64,000 bases of DNA from Calliphora vicina (Eukaryota > Arthropoda > Insecta > Diptera > Calliphoridae): positions 56,582,395-56,646,394 of the forward strand of contig NC_088783.1 in assembly GCF_958450345.1 (NCBI RefSeq), read 5' to 3'. Of the stretch, positions 24,888 through 37,217 are shown piece by piece. The position numbers and the translations under genes are program-made. How positions within the stretch are numbered: position 1 is the first letter of the stretch; each line of letters starts with the position of its first letter. Under the pieces are notes generated by a model, which did no database searches, was not told the origin of the DNA, and saw only the letters and a list, made by a program, of their open reading frames with translations.

Positions 24888-25489
24888 TAAGAAAACATGG
24901 TCGGTCAAGCCCGACCATATAACTGATTAAATGAGCAAAAACATTTTTCCTTTAAAATATCAATAATTTATATTTGTGAGTGATTTTCGGAAGTGGGTCT
25001 TATATGGGAGCTATGACCAATTATGGACCGATCACCATGAAATTAAGTCATGTGATTTATGTCTATACGAAAGTTATTTATGTTGAATTTTGTGTGTTTG
25101 CCAACATTTTTAAGAGATTTTAGTGATTTCAGGAAGCGGGTCTATATGGGAGCTATGACTAATTATGGACCGATCCTAACAAAATTTGGTGACATGAATT
25201 TCGTATATATAAAACTTATTTAGAGCGAAATTTGTGGAGATACATATATAAATTAAACATTTATGACCGATAAAGTCCAATTTCGGAAGGACATTGTATG
25301 GGGACTAGGTGAAATAATGGACCGATTTCAGCCAATTTCAATACACTTCGTCCTTGGGCCGAAAAAATAATATGTACCAATTTTGATCGAAATATCTTCA
25401 AAATTGCGACCTGTACTCTGCGCACAGACGGACGGACATCGTTTAAAAGCTGGTAAAATACTTTGGGATAAATAGGGAACACATCAAGG
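24888..25489 (+). mobile_element. Dispersed repeat family B, copy 1
   Basis: Contains ATGGTCGGTCAAGCCCGACC, GAGTGATTTTCGGAAGTGGG, GGGAGCTATGACCAATTATG, GACCGATCACCATG and ACGGACGGACATCG. The right end is truncated soon after that block. The same sequence repeats immediately at 25490 with an offset of 584 bp (anchor GAGCAAAAACATTTTT at 24933 and 25517). Confidence 0.75.
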
Positions 25490-26171
25490 CCATATAATAC
25501 CCTACGCTAAGTAAAAGAGCAAAAACATTTTTCTTTTAAAATTTCAATAATTTATATTTTTGAATGATTTTCGGAAGTGGGTCTTATATGGGAGCTATGA
25601 CCAATTATGGACCGATCACCATGAAATTAAGTCGTGTGATTTATGTCTATACGAAAGTTTTTTATGTTGAATTTTGTGTGTTTGCCAACATTTTTAAGAG
25701 ATTTATGCACGTTAAAGTGATTTCCGGAAGCGGGTCTATATGGGAGCTATGACTAATTATGTACCGATCGTAACAAAATTTGGTGACATGAATTTCGTAT
25801 ATATAAAACTTATTTAGAGCGGAATTTGTGGAGATACATATATAAATTAAACATTTATGACCGATAAAGTAAAATTTCGGAAGGACATTGTATGGGGGCT
25901 AGGTAAAATTATGGACCGATTTCAGCCAGTTTCAATAGGCTTGGTCCTTGGGCAGAAAAAATTATATGTACCAAATTTGATCGAAATATCTTCAAAATTG
26001 CGACCTGTACTTTGCGCACAAGGTTTACATGGGCAGACAACCAGCCAGCCAGACGGACATCGTTTAATCGACTCAGAAAGTGATTCTAAGTCGATCGGTA
26101 TACTTTAAGGTGGGTATTAGACTAATATTTATGGGCGTTACAAACATCTGCACAAACGTATAGGGTATAAA
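25490..26171 (+). mobile_element. Dispersed repeat family B, copy 2
   Basis: More complete than copy 1. Opens ATATAATACCCTACGCTAAG, carries the same internal blocks, then CGACTCAGAAAGTGATTCTA, AGTCGATCGGTATACTTTAA and GGGCGTTACAAACATCTGCA, and ends TATAGGGTATAAAAAA. Tandem with copy 1. Open frames 25564-25752 and 25857-26108 are repeat sequence. Confidence 0.78.
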
Positions 26172-27008
26172 AAATTTCGCTGAAGCTCATCGATTGCTCA
26201 CCAAATGTCTTCCATCAGTTTCAACGTGCGAGAGATGGTTTGTGCGGTTTAGAAGTGGTGAATTTGACACGGAAGACAAAGACCGCCAAGACCAGCCAAA
26301 AAAGTTTGAAGCAGGGTAGCATACGAATTGAAGCTGAGAGACCTTGAAAGATGATTTTGTATGTCTGAAATCCAGCTTGAACTGTATAATAGAAAATCAT
26401 TAATGCACCGAATCATTACTTGTGCAGAAAAATGGATTCATTAGGATAAACCGAAGCGTAAGATATTGTATGTGAAGCCCGGCCAAATCGACACCAAAGC
26501 CAAATATCCATGGCACTAAGGTATTTGGTGGGACCAAAAGTGTCCTGTCTATTATGAGCTGCTGAAATCTGGCCAGACCATTACAGGGAACCTGTACCGA
26601 AGGTAACTGATTCCTTTGAACCGAGCATTGGTCGAAAAACGCTCAGAATATGAAGCCAGACATGAAACAGTAATATTCCATCATGACAACGCTCGACCAT
26701 ATGTTGCAAAACCTGTTAAAAAGTATTTAGAATGAAGTGGGTGGCAAGTTTAGTCCAGACCTTGTCCCGTCCGACTACTATTTGTTTCGATCGATGCAGA
26801 AAGCTCTCTCTGGGATACGCTTCACTTCAGAACCGAGTATCCAATATTGGCTTGAATCGTTCTTGGCCTCAAGAGATGAGCAGTTCTTTTGGCTCGGAAT
26901 CTATATGTTACCAGAAAGATGGGTAAAATTCATAGCTAACAATGGCCAATATCAAAATAAAACCTAAAAATTTTAAAAAAAATCCGCAGTTTTAAGTCAT
27001 ACACCCGA
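26172..27008 (+). pseudogene. Mariner transposase pseudogene (Mos1-like) with 3' terminal repeat
   Basis: Order of recognisable pieces: AEAHRLLTKCLPSVSTCERW, EFDTEDKDRQDQPKKFE, KPRRKILYVKPGQIDTKAK-like, GIWWDQKCPVYYELLKSGQT, FHHDNARP, PDLVPSDYYLFRSM and DEQFFWLGIYMLPERWVKF. This is a Mos1-group mariner. The second catalytic Asp (HHDNARP) and the third (PSDYY) are present. The first appears changed: the usual TGDEKW/TCDEKW reads TCAEKW. The DNA-binding part is deleted after QPKKFE, there are several frameshifts, and the link between HHDN and PSD is shortened. The 3' end at 26987-27008 (CGCAGTTTTAAGTCATACAC then CCGA) resembles a mariner terminal repeat, followed by TA. Dead copy. Confidence 0.88.
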
Positions 27009-28210
27009 TATTACAGATTATTATACTTTGTAATGACTACTATATACTGTCCGCATTATTGTCTCTTCAATAGATTACTTCTAATGGTTAAAATAACTTA
27101 CGTCCTAAAGTGCGGTACAAAAATGTTTAAAGTGACTACATTACTTAGAGACACTAAAGTGACAATTGACTTCACAATATATTACCCGGGATGTGTAGAG
27201 CAACCAATTGACTTCTCTATGCATTACAAAGGACACATACTATCCAAAAATAAATAAATTGTTCTCAGCCAAGTATCTCTTCAATATATTACTTCTGGTG
27301 GTTAAAATAACTAAAAGTGAGGTACAAAAAAGTTTCAAGTGACTACACTCTAGATTACTTAGAGACACTAAAGTGACAATTGACTTCACGATATATTACT
27401 TGGGATGTTTAAAGCAACCAATTGACTTCACTATGCATTACAAAAGACAAATACTATCCAAAAATAAATAAATTGGTGTCAGCCAAGTAATTAGACATTA
27501 CTAACAATTACTGTCATTACTTGACAGTAAAAACTATGCAATTATTCTACAAACATTTCAAAAAAACTACAGATTATTAAACTTTGTAATGACTACTACA
27601 TACTGTCCACATTCTATTCTCTTCAATTACTTCTGGTGATTAAAAAAAGAAATTCCTAAAGTGCGCTACAAAAATATTTAAAGTGACTACACTTTTGATT
27701 ACTTAGAGACACTAAAGTGGCAATTGACTTCATGCATTATTACCTGGAATGTAAAAAGCAATTGACTTATCTTTGCATTACAAGGGTCACATGGCTGACA
27801 CCAAGTAATTTTAGACATTAGTGATAATATTACCAAGTAATGACAGTAAAAATTATGAAATTTTTAAACAAACTTTTCAAAAAAATTAAAGATTATTTAA
27901 CTTTGTAATGACTACTACATACTGTCCCCATTCTTTGTTCTTCATTTACTTCTGGTGGTTAAAAAAACTAAATTCCTAAAGTGCGCTACAAAAAAGTTTA
28001 AAGTGACTACACTCTTGATTACTTAGAGACACTAAAGTGGCAATTGTATTCATGCTGTATGAACTGGGATGTATAAAGCAACAAATTGGCTTCTCTATGC
28101 ATTACAAAGGACGCACACTATTCAAAAATAAATAAATTCGTGTCAGCCAAGTAATTACACATTAGTGACCAAGTAATGATAGTAAAAATTATGAAATTTT
28201 TATAAAAATT
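27009..28210 (+). repeat. Family C tandem array (four units)
   Basis: Four head-to-tail units. The core AGTGACTACA...TTACTTAGAGACACTAAAGT, GGCAATTGACTTCA-like is at 27131, 27338, 27682 and 28002 (spacings 207, 344 and 320 bp). Each unit also has ACTTCTGGTGGTTAAAA, GTAATGACTACTACATACTG and GCATTACAAAGGACACATAC words. Starts directly after the mariner 3' end. No coding capacity; the frame at 27033-27257 is repeat sequence. Confidence 0.75.
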
Positions 28211-29007
28211 TTTCGAAAAATCCCATTTTTTCAAAATTTTGTTCAGTTCTTCTGAAATTCACCGAAATTACTTAACTTTTTAAACAACAATTTTATAAAA
28301 ATTTAAACCATTAAAATTTAAATTTACTGCTAAATATTTGTAAACTAAACTTAAATATTTATGTATTTATACAATATAAAAAACAAGTTAACATATTTTT
28401 TTATTAATCACATAAGTATTAAACACATTTTATTTATGCTGCCATTTATGATGACTCAAAAAAAATTCATGCACATAAGCTAAAAAAAAGAAAAGATCAA
28501 AAGTTTTGTAAGACAATTAAACCTCAAACAAACCAAAAAAAAAATGAAACAGACTACAAACCAACTGATTGGCAACAAACCGTATTGAAGGTTTCTTAAG
28601 AAAAAATACATATAATTTTGTTCATTAATACTGTGACTCACAGTTTTAAAAAAAAAAGTATTAAAGTTTTAAAGATTTTTTTCTTATAATATTTTATGCA
28701 AGAAAGTGTCAAGAGAGAGATAATTAATCTTACAAATGTAAAATACCAACCAACAAAATTTACATTTTACAACCACAAACCTATTATCTTGGTGTAAAAT
28801 AACCAAAAATTTGCTGAATGTTTTATGTTGATATGGCTTACGTCATGAACGGAATTGATCATAAGGGAATTGATCAGACAATTGTGGGTTGTTTAGTGGG
28901 AATAGGAGAGTAAAGATCGCTTTCAATGTGTTAATTATAGGAATAGAATTCTGATAAGGTAATTTTGCCTTACCTATTCTCTATATCATGTCTACTGATG
29001 AAATCAT
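28211..29007. other. A+T-rich sequence
   Basis: No gene recognised. Around 28845-28925 a patch with GGAATTGATCATAAGGGAAT and GTTTAGTGGGAATAGG resembles the one near 22340-22410. It may be part of a family C element rather than host sequence. Confidence 0.35.
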
Positions 29008-29296
29008 CCCAGCAAAAACATTCATTACTTAGTAATGACTTAAAATTTTAATATTCTGATCTTTCCTTGCTTACACAATAGATTTTTTAACTCATTATTT
29101 TAAGAAGGCGTTTTCATTGGAGGCCTTACCATAATCACAACTATTTATAAATAAATCATTACTTTGATGTCTCTAAAACTACTTACAAGTAATGTCTTTA
29201 ATAACTCATTGATCAGTCATTAATGAACTACTTCCAAGTAATGTAGAGGGTATGTAATAGTCTTGGAAAATTATTTTATTTAGTAATTTTGCTGGG
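29008..29296. mobile_element. Compact family C MITE, 289 bp
   Basis: Inverted ends CCCAGCAAAA (29008-29017) and TTTTGCTGGG (29287-29296). The interior is full of TTACTT(AG)TAATGACT and ACTTCCAAGTAATG words, which are near-palindromic. I could not define a target duplication, so the superfamily is not assigned. This is the shortest copy with both ends and the best reference for the family. Confidence 0.65.
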
Positions 29297-30215
29297 CAAT
29301 TATTACCTAATAACAATTTTCAACAATTAAGACTTGATTGTCAGTCAATTTTGTTAAACAAATCTTAAGCAAACAGCACGTGTCTCAACCATTATTAACA
29401 ATCTTTAGATTTCAAATCAAAATCGTGACAAATATTCATAATTTACATGTCAAATGTAGCAAACAAATATTAAAATCAATCAGTTTTTTTTAACTATAGA
29501 TACCAGAAATGTAAAGATAAATAGAGCAAACACCTTTAGATAATTAGAATGACTAGAGATTTTTATTTACATTTAAGAAAATTTGTTAGACCTAAGACCA
29601 ATACCGGAGGAAAAACAGATAAATGATAAACAGTGCAATAGACATCTAGTGGTTCGTGTTGTAATGCCCTTTTCAGTAAAACTCTTAATTGTTTGTCTAG
29701 CTGTGTCTCGGTTTATGTCAGTCTGGTTTGCTGTCCCAGGCACCTTTTACAAATTTTAAAATAATGTAACCGTTTTTCTTACTTTTTATTTTTTAAACAA
29801 ATTTGTGTACTTCTCTGATCATGTGTATTTTTCAAGAACTTGCTCTAGTTCTTTTTGATATTTTTATTTATTTATTTTGTAGTTTTGTTTGCTTTTGTTT
29901 GTAAGCAATGCAAATAAAAGATAATCTTTTTTATATTTAACTGGTACTGGTTAAATGTTTCTTGGAGTTTAAGTGTTTATCGTTAATTTGGCTGTATGAT
30001 TTTTTATAGACTGCCATACCACGACTCGTGGTAAATGAGTTTATCGTTCCATATGTAACACCTTGATATATTTATCTTACAATTTTTTTCTACTTCACCA
30101 ATATTGCTTATATTCAATACCAAACTGTTTAGAGGTATGGCAAATATTGTGGAAAAGATTTGTTTATTTTGGTAAACTTTTAACACACAAGCAGTTATAC
30201 ATGTAATTCGATGCT
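29297..30215. other. A+T-rich unique sequence
   Basis: No gene recognised. 29580-29750 is less A+T-rich (ACCAATACCGGAGG, GTTTGTCTAGCTGTGTCTCG, GCTGTCCCAGGCACC) but has no sustained frame or splice context. The minus-strand frame 30004-30186 shows no motif. Confidence 0.4.
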
Positions 30216-31080
30216 ATCCCGTGATCGTTTGTGTTTCCCTCACACAGACATAACTAGATCTAATGGATCCAGAATATTCTCAGCCCATATTAAATTCAAA
30301 ATCGATTTAAATATGACGTTGTTTCGCGGTTAGGGTTCCTAATCCGGAAAAATGTTCCAGCCAATATTTTTTTAAAATTCCAGGGAAATTTTTTCGGGAC
30401 ATTTTGTAAATTATTATATTATATTCATAGAGTTTTTCGATAATATCGAGAGAAAATCAATTGAAACAGAAGAATTACGATTTTAATAATCGAAATTTTG
30501 TCATCCCAACTAAAATTTTGCAGCCACAACAGGAAAATTTAATTTATTAAAAGTGAATCACTACATTCTAGATTACTTAGATACACTAATGTGGCAATTG
30601 ATCTCATGGTATATTACCTGGGATATATAGAGTAACCAATTGACTTCTCATTGCATTACAAAGGGCACATTCTATACAAAAATAAATAAATGTTCCGGGC
30701 ATTCCCGAGAGTATTTGTTTAAAATTCCCAAGAAATTTTTGTTGGGACATTTTGGAAATTTCTTTACAAGCTTTTGCCAATCGAATGATTCCATTATATT
30801 CATAGAGTTTTTCGATACTAGCGAGACAAAATCAATTGACACAGAAGAATTACGATTTAAATAATCGAAGTTTTTTCATTCCAACTAAAATTTTCCAGAA
30901 ACAACAGGAAAATTTCGTTTATTAAGACTGAATCCCTCACTCACTTAGCAATAAATTCGGTTTTCACAATGAAAACAATTTTCTCTGCTCAACAAAAACA
31001 GAAACATTTTTATTTAAAACAGGAACATTTTTTATTATTTCCCGGGAATGGTAAATTTTAGGGATATTAAGAACCCGAGT
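30216..31080 (+). repeat. Family D start plus two copies of a MITE-related block
   Basis: Holds ATATTCTCAGCCCATATTAA and GGTTCCTAATCCGGAAAAAT (family D words). It also holds two copies of a block CATAGAGTTTTTCGATA...CAATTGA(A/C)ACAGAAGAATTACGATTT at 30426 and 30801 (offset 375). The second is preceded by GCCAATCGAATGATTCC, which ties it to the element at 61695-61941. A family C block sits between them at about 30550-30690. The plus-strand frame 30640-30864 is repeat sequence. Confidence 0.6.
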
Positions 31081-31081
31081 T

Positions 31082-32480
31082 GTGTGTGTAAAACACTCTC
31101 ACGTCCAAAATATGAAACCGAAATAAACCATTTTTTGCCAGAATGTCCGTGATTCTTCTAAGCACATCAGTTTTGAAAATCATGCAAATCGGTAAAGTGT
31201 AAAAAAAGTTATAGAACAAAATATGAGACAAACTCGGAAAAATTATATTTTACAGCTAAACATGTTGTTGTAATGAGTATTAGTAAGCATGTTATTGTAG
31301 TTTCAATTTTTGTGGTGTTTTTTGAAGGATTTAAGTTAATAACAACAACAAAAATTACATAATGAATGTGCATAAGTGCATCAATGTTGAGATAAGTGTA
31401 ATCAAGGTGTGTAACTTTAGTTACTGAAAAGTTGCAGTGAATATTTTCAGCCCTTATTAAATTCAAAATAGATCTAGATGTGTCGTAGTGTTCCTAATCC
31501 GGAAAAATTGTCCGGAAATTTAAAAAAAATATTCACGGGAAATTTTTGTTAAATAAAAAGTGTGTGTAAAACACTCTCACGTCTAAATTACAACACAGAA
31601 ATAAACAATTTTTTGCCAGAATATTCGTCATCCTTCTAAGCATATCGCTATTGAAAATCATGCAGATCGTTTAATTACAATGAAAGTTATATAACAAAAT
31701 AGGAGACAACCTCGAAAAATGTATATTTTACAATATTTATAGTTTTTACATCTAAACATGTTGTTGTAATGAGTATTAGTAAGCATGTTATTGTAGTTTC
31801 AATTGTTGTTGTATATCTTAAAGGATTTAAGTTAATAACAACAACAACAATTACCTAATGCAAGTGTGTAAGTGCAAATGAGCATCTGTGTTGAGAAAAG
31901 TGTGTAACTTTAGTTACTAAAATGTTGTAGTGAATATTCTCAGCCCTTATTAAATTCAAAACCGATCTAGCTATGTCGTTGTGTCGTGTGTAAGGTTCCT
32001 AATCCGGAAAAATGTTTCAAGAATTCCCGGAAATGTGTTTTTTAAATTTCCGCGAAATTTTTGTAAAATAAAAAGTGTGTGTAAAACACTCTCAGGTCCA
32101 AAGTATGACACCTATATAAACCATTTTTTGCCAGAATGTTCGTCATTCTTCTAAGCTCTTCGGTATTGAAAATTACCAATATCGTTCATGAATAAAGAAA
32201 GTTATATAACAAATAGTGAGGCAACCTCGAAAAATTTCTATTTTACAAAATTTATAGTTTTTACTGCTAAACCTGTTCTTGTAATGAGTTTTAGCAAACA
32301 TGTTATTGTATTTTAAATTGTTGTTGTATTTCCTACAGGATTTAAGTTAATAACAACAACAACAGTTACCTAATGCAAGTGTGGAAGTGTAAATGGGCAT
32401 CAATGTTGAGATGAATGTAATTGTGGTGTGTTATTTTAGTTATTGAGTATTTGTAGGGAGTTTAAGATTCGTTATAGCCA
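31082..32480 (+). repeat. Family D tandem array (about 480-515 bp units, three copies)
   Basis: Each unit begins GTGTGTGTAAAACACTCTCA at 31082, 31560 and 32075. Each continues with CCATTTTTTGCCAGAATGT, ATGAGACAA(A/C)CTCGAAAAA, ACATGTTGTTGTAATGAGT, AAGTTAATAACAACAACAAC and CAGCCCTTATTAAATTCAAA. Periods are 478 and 515 bp. Non-coding. Single copies of the same family lie at 53690, 58291 and 58613 (inverted) and 62390. Confidence 0.8.
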
Positions 32481-33590
32481 ACTAAAACATTCTAACTTGT
32501 TTTCCTGATAAATCTAGAGCAATTTATTTTATTATGTTTATTATAACAAGTAAATAATTAATGAATTCTTAATAAGAACCGCTATCAACAAGATATACAA
32601 AAGAGTAAAGAAATGATAAAGTACAATTGCTCAATTTGTACTGATTTAGAGTTTAGAGTCACAAACATAAGATTATAACAAAATATTTCTAATAACTTTA
32701 AATTAAAACTTCCATTAGTTACAAACCAAAGTTTCTAATAGAAAATGTTTCATTTAATGATTAACAAAACAAACAATTTCCTTTTTGTTTTACACAAAAC
32801 AAAAAAGAAAAATTAAAATTCTTTACAGTCCCTAACCATTGGTCTGCCATAAATCTTGATAATGGTAAATATACACTTTAATGGCGATAAAATCTAAGTC
32901 TGGCCAGTGTCAGCAAAGTGCAAAACCCAGACTATACCATCAAGTTCTCTGTCTTACTAATTATCTTTAAGCTGCTACTCGAGTTCAGTCTGTAATTTAT
33001 GGCTGTTAAAACATCAATATCATTCAATAATATTGTCTAGTTTATGTTGTTTCTTTCAGTTTTCAATTATTTCAGTTATGTCGTCATGAAATTCGTTATT
33101 GTGCTAAAAAACACTTGCTTTACACATCTAAAAAAATTGATATTTTCTTCGATGTCTTTTCTTTCTTTTTTTTTAGTTTTTTGAATGACTTACGTGCTTG
33201 GAATTTAAGTTACTCAATTAACAAAATAATTTATAACCTGACTGTTGCATTTGAGTTTATTCTTAAAACAAACATTAAACACGGTTTAAAAATGAAAATT
33301 TACGTGTTTTTTTGTAGATTATTTTCAAAAGAAAAAAAAAAAAGATTTGTATCTTAAAATGACAAATGAAGATTTTATGGGGGGTTTTAGAGATTAAAAT
33401 AAACAAAAGAGACATAGATTGTTTAACTATAAAAAAAAACTAAGAAATAATTTAGATCATAGTAATAATAACTGCTAAAACTACAAGAATTTTGGATAAA
33501 GATTCTAAAAATTGTCAGTACCTTGTAATGAAATAAAATGCTAATATTTTGGTACTTCACTTCAATATACAAGATTTTTAAATTCTAAGA
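32481..33590. other. A+T-rich unique sequence
   Basis: No gene recognised. A patch at about 32880-33010 (GTCTGGCCAGTGTCAGC, CTGCTACTCGAGTTCAG) is less A+T-rich but short and frame-poor. The plus-strand frame 33115-33357 is low complexity. Confidence 0.4.
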
Positions 33591-33593
33591 ACC

Positions 33594-33720
33594 CAGCAAA
33601 AGCATCCATTACCAAGTAATGAGTTATATAACAGATAATAATTAAGTCATTACTCAATTACTTCCAAGTATTGTACATAGTGTATATTAGTCACTAAAAG
33701 GTAAGTTATTAAAAAATTGA
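33594..33720 (+). mobile_element. Family C fragment, left end
   Basis: CCCAGCAAAAGCATCCATTA, CCAAGTAATGAG and TCAATTACTTCCAAGT match the left end and interior of the 29008-29296 element. The right end is missing. Confidence 0.55.
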
Positions 33721-35028
33721 ATTTAACTGAATGTGAATAATAAAATATAAAATCCTGGTATCCCTTTACTTTGAAACTATTTTAATAAACTAAAATTTCT
33801 AAAAAACATTTTGTAGACAGACAAATTTTCTTTCAAGCAGCATTAAAAAACATCCCAAAAAAAGTGTCTCCAAATTCCAAAAAAAAAATGCAATCAATTT
33901 GTAAACCCAAAAATCTGTATTGACTTTACTCATTAACGCAAAGATTTAACTCAAAAACATGATGATGATGAGGCTGAGACTGAAGTCTAAACAAATATAC
34001 ATTACAATAATTTACACTTAGACGTCTGGTCTAGTGTTAAACTTGGCTCACTGTTTAACTACCTGTTTATTTTTTTTATTTTTGGAAAAACATCACAAAT
34101 CTTTTAAATATTGAAAAACTCACACATTATTAATTACCTTGTTAGAATTGTTGTGCATTGCAGACACAAGATTTGAAAATTAAACCTGTCTAAATTTCAA
34201 GCAGCATCATCAAAGAAAACAATGAAAATTCAAATTGTAATGAAAACTATATATCTATTCATCAAGGCATTAGATTTGAAATGTATACGAAATGATAGTC
34301 ATTATTACAATTTGAATGTGAAGTATGGTGACACTGAAAATTCTTAATGTTCCTATGACAAGAAGCCCTTGAAGTATAAAATGATTATTAAAGATAGTGC
34401 TATTTGAAAAAGCATTGAAAGAAAATAGCAAGTAATTCAAGATGACCTTTAAAATTTTATAATTACACAAAAGTACTTTCATCTATAAGTTCTAGAATGT
34501 AAATTATTTTATGACTCATTTTCATGGATATTCAAAAGAATTGTACAAATTTTCTAATTCAATGTTAGAACTGAAATTGTTACCTTTGAAAACCATTACA
34601 GTTTGAAAATGAAATTTAGATTTTTAAGAATATTGAATAGTTATTCCCTACATATCATAGTGGGAAGTTTATCAGCTCTGATTAATGTTTTTAAAAATGT
34701 CATGTGTTCTCATATAAGGTTCACATAAAAATTATTTTAAGTAAAATAAATTTCATATAAAAATCTATGTTGAAATAAAATTCGATATAACTTTTGAAAA
34801 AAAAAACAAAATCCTACTATTAAATTTTAAACTTAACTCTTCAATATATATGCCTCACTTCCTAGTAAGTACAATTTGAATGCCCCCCTTTTAATTTTGT
34901 TACCAAGTTAAGTTTGAACACTGACAATATATCAAACATATTTGATGATGATCAGTCCATAATTGATCATGGCTTCCACACAAATACCACTTTATAGTTG
35001 GCGCAATATTTCTTAATATTGGGCCATT
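33721..35028. other. A+T-rich unique sequence
   Basis: No gene recognised. A GATGATGATG run at about 33961 is followed by AGGCTGAGACTGAAG. The minus-strand frame 34270-34482 lacks motifs. Confidence 0.4.
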
Positions 35029-36400
35029 TAGTACTAAAAATATTGTATTTTTGGTACTAAAAATTAATATTTTTTTTTTAAGTTAAGAATTTTTTAACTA
35101 GTATTTTTTTGTACTAAAAATTTTGTATTTTTTAATTTTGTATTTTGAAGTACTGAAAATTAACTATTTTTTTGTACTAAAAATTTGGTATTTTTTGTAC
35201 TAAAAATTTGGTATTTTTTGTACTAAAAACTTGGTATTTTTTGTACTAAAATTTAGTATTTTTTGTTCTAAAAATTTAGTATTTTTTTGAACTAAAAATT
35301 AAGCTAAAATTATTACCAGTATTTTTTGTACTAAAAATTTTGAATTTTTTTAACACTAAAAATTAAATATTTTGATAGTTTAGTACTATTGTATTTTTTT
35401 TTTTGTACTAAAAATTTAGTATTTTTTTGGTACTAATTGGAATATTGAGTATTTTTTTGGTACTAAAATTTTAGTAATTATTGTACTAAAAATGTAGTAC
35501 TTTTTTACTAAAAATTTATTATTTTTCAGTACTAAAAATTTTAATTTTTTTATTTTTAGTACAAAAAATTTCGAATTTTTTATTTTTTGTACTAAAATTA
35601 TAAAATTGTTTTAGTATTTTTTAGTACTAAAAATGAATCCTAAGTTTTTAGTACTAAAAAATACTCACTTTTTAGTACTATTAAATACTAAATTTTTAGT
35701 ACTAAAAACTAATCAAATGTTTTAATACTCAATTTTTAGTACTAAAAATTATAAAATTGTTTTAGTATTTTTCAGTACTAAGAATGAATCCTAAGCTTTT
35801 AGTACTAAAAAATACTCACTTTTTAGTACTATTAAATACTCAATTTTTAGTACTAAAAACTAATCAAATGTTTAAATACTAAATTTTTAGTACTAAAAAC
35901 TAATCAAATGTAGTTTTTATTACTACAAATTGAGTATTTAATAGTACATACTAAAAATTTCGAATTTTTAGTATGTACTAAATTTTTCTTATTTTTTTAA
36001 TACTAAAAATTTTGTATTTTGTTGTACTTTCTTTTGGTACATAAAAACTAAAAAAATACAATTTTTTTTACTAAAAATTCGAAATGTTTAGTTCAAAAAA
36101 ATTCAGAATTTTTAGTACAGAAAATCATAAGTTTTTAGCACAAAAAAAATGGGGTATGTTTTAGTAGCATACAAAATATTGAGGATAAAATGGAGTATTA
36201 TTTAAATAACAATAAAAAAACTAGAAATTTGAAATCGTTCCGAAATATTACAAAAATACATAAATAAGTGTTATTCCATAAAACGAATTTTTCAGTTTAA
36301 CGAAAAGGTCTCACATTGTTATATCGAGCTTTGCCTAAATGTACTAAAATTAGAGAATTTTTAATTTACAAATTAGGGAATATTTTTAGTACTAAAAATA
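35029..36400. repeat. AGTACTAAAAA array 1
   Basis: Several dozen copies of a ~20-40 bp unit of the form GTACTAAAAATTTAGTATTT. The core TTTTTAGTACTAAAAA is itself a palindrome, so the array reads similarly on both strands. Density drops after about 36140 and ends with ATTTTTAGTACTAAAAATAA near 36395. The flank at 36285-36310 (GAATTTTTCAGTTTAACGAA) is shared with array 2. Confidence 0.82.
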
Positions 36401-36507
36401 AATGCTTTGTTATTGTACAATTAAAATTTCAGAACTTGTCGCAAAATTTAAATGGAGTACTATACAAGAGATGAAGGCGTTTTTATTGTAGAACAATACT
36501 TGAAAAA

Positions 36508-37217
36508 CAAGTAAGAAAGTATGGTCGGGCTTGATATAATACCCTACACTAAGTAAAAGAGCAAAAACATTTTTCTTTTAAAATTTAAATAATTTATATT
36601 TTTGAGTGATTTTCGGAAGTGGGCCTTATATGGGGGCTATGACCAATTATGGACCGATCACCATCAAATTAGGTCGCGTGATTTATGTCTATATGAAAGT
36701 TTACTATGTTGAATTTTGTGAGTATTTTTAAGCGATTTATGAACGTTAAAGTGATTTTCGGAAGCGGGTCTATATGGGAGCTATGACTAATTATGGACCG
36801 ATCGTAACAAAATTTGGTGACATGAATTTTGTATACATAAAACGTATTTGGAACGCAATTTATGGAGATACATTTATAAATTAAACATTTATGACCAATA
36901 AAGTCCTGTATCGGAAGGACATTTGTATGGGGGCTAGGTGAAATAATGGATCGATTTCAGCCAGTTTCAATAGGCTTGGGCCGAAAAAAATAATATGTAC
37001 CAAATTTTATCGAAATATCTTCAAAATTGCGACCTGTACTCTGCGCACAAGGTTTACATGGACAGCCAGCCAACCAGACGGACGGACATCGTATAATCGA
37101 CTCAGAAAGTGATTCTAAGTCGATCGGTATACTTTAAGGTGGGTGTTAGACTAATATCTTTGGGCGTTACAAACATCTGCACAAACGCATAATACACTCC
37201 CCACTATGGTGGTGTTA
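36508..37217 (+). mobile_element. Dispersed repeat family B, copy 3
   Basis: Full-length copy. Starts ACAAGTAAGAAAGTATGGTC, then ATACCCTACACTAAG, GATTTTCGGAAGTGGGCC, GGACGGACATCGTATAATCG and AGTCGATCGGTATACTTTAA. It ends ACAAACGCATAATACACTCC and CCACTATGGTGG, a decayed 3' hairpin. About 710 bp. Confidence 0.8.

Noticed and set aside
25857..26108. 83-codon plus-strand open frame as a gene
   Set aside because: Inside family B copy 2; the other family B copies break this frame.
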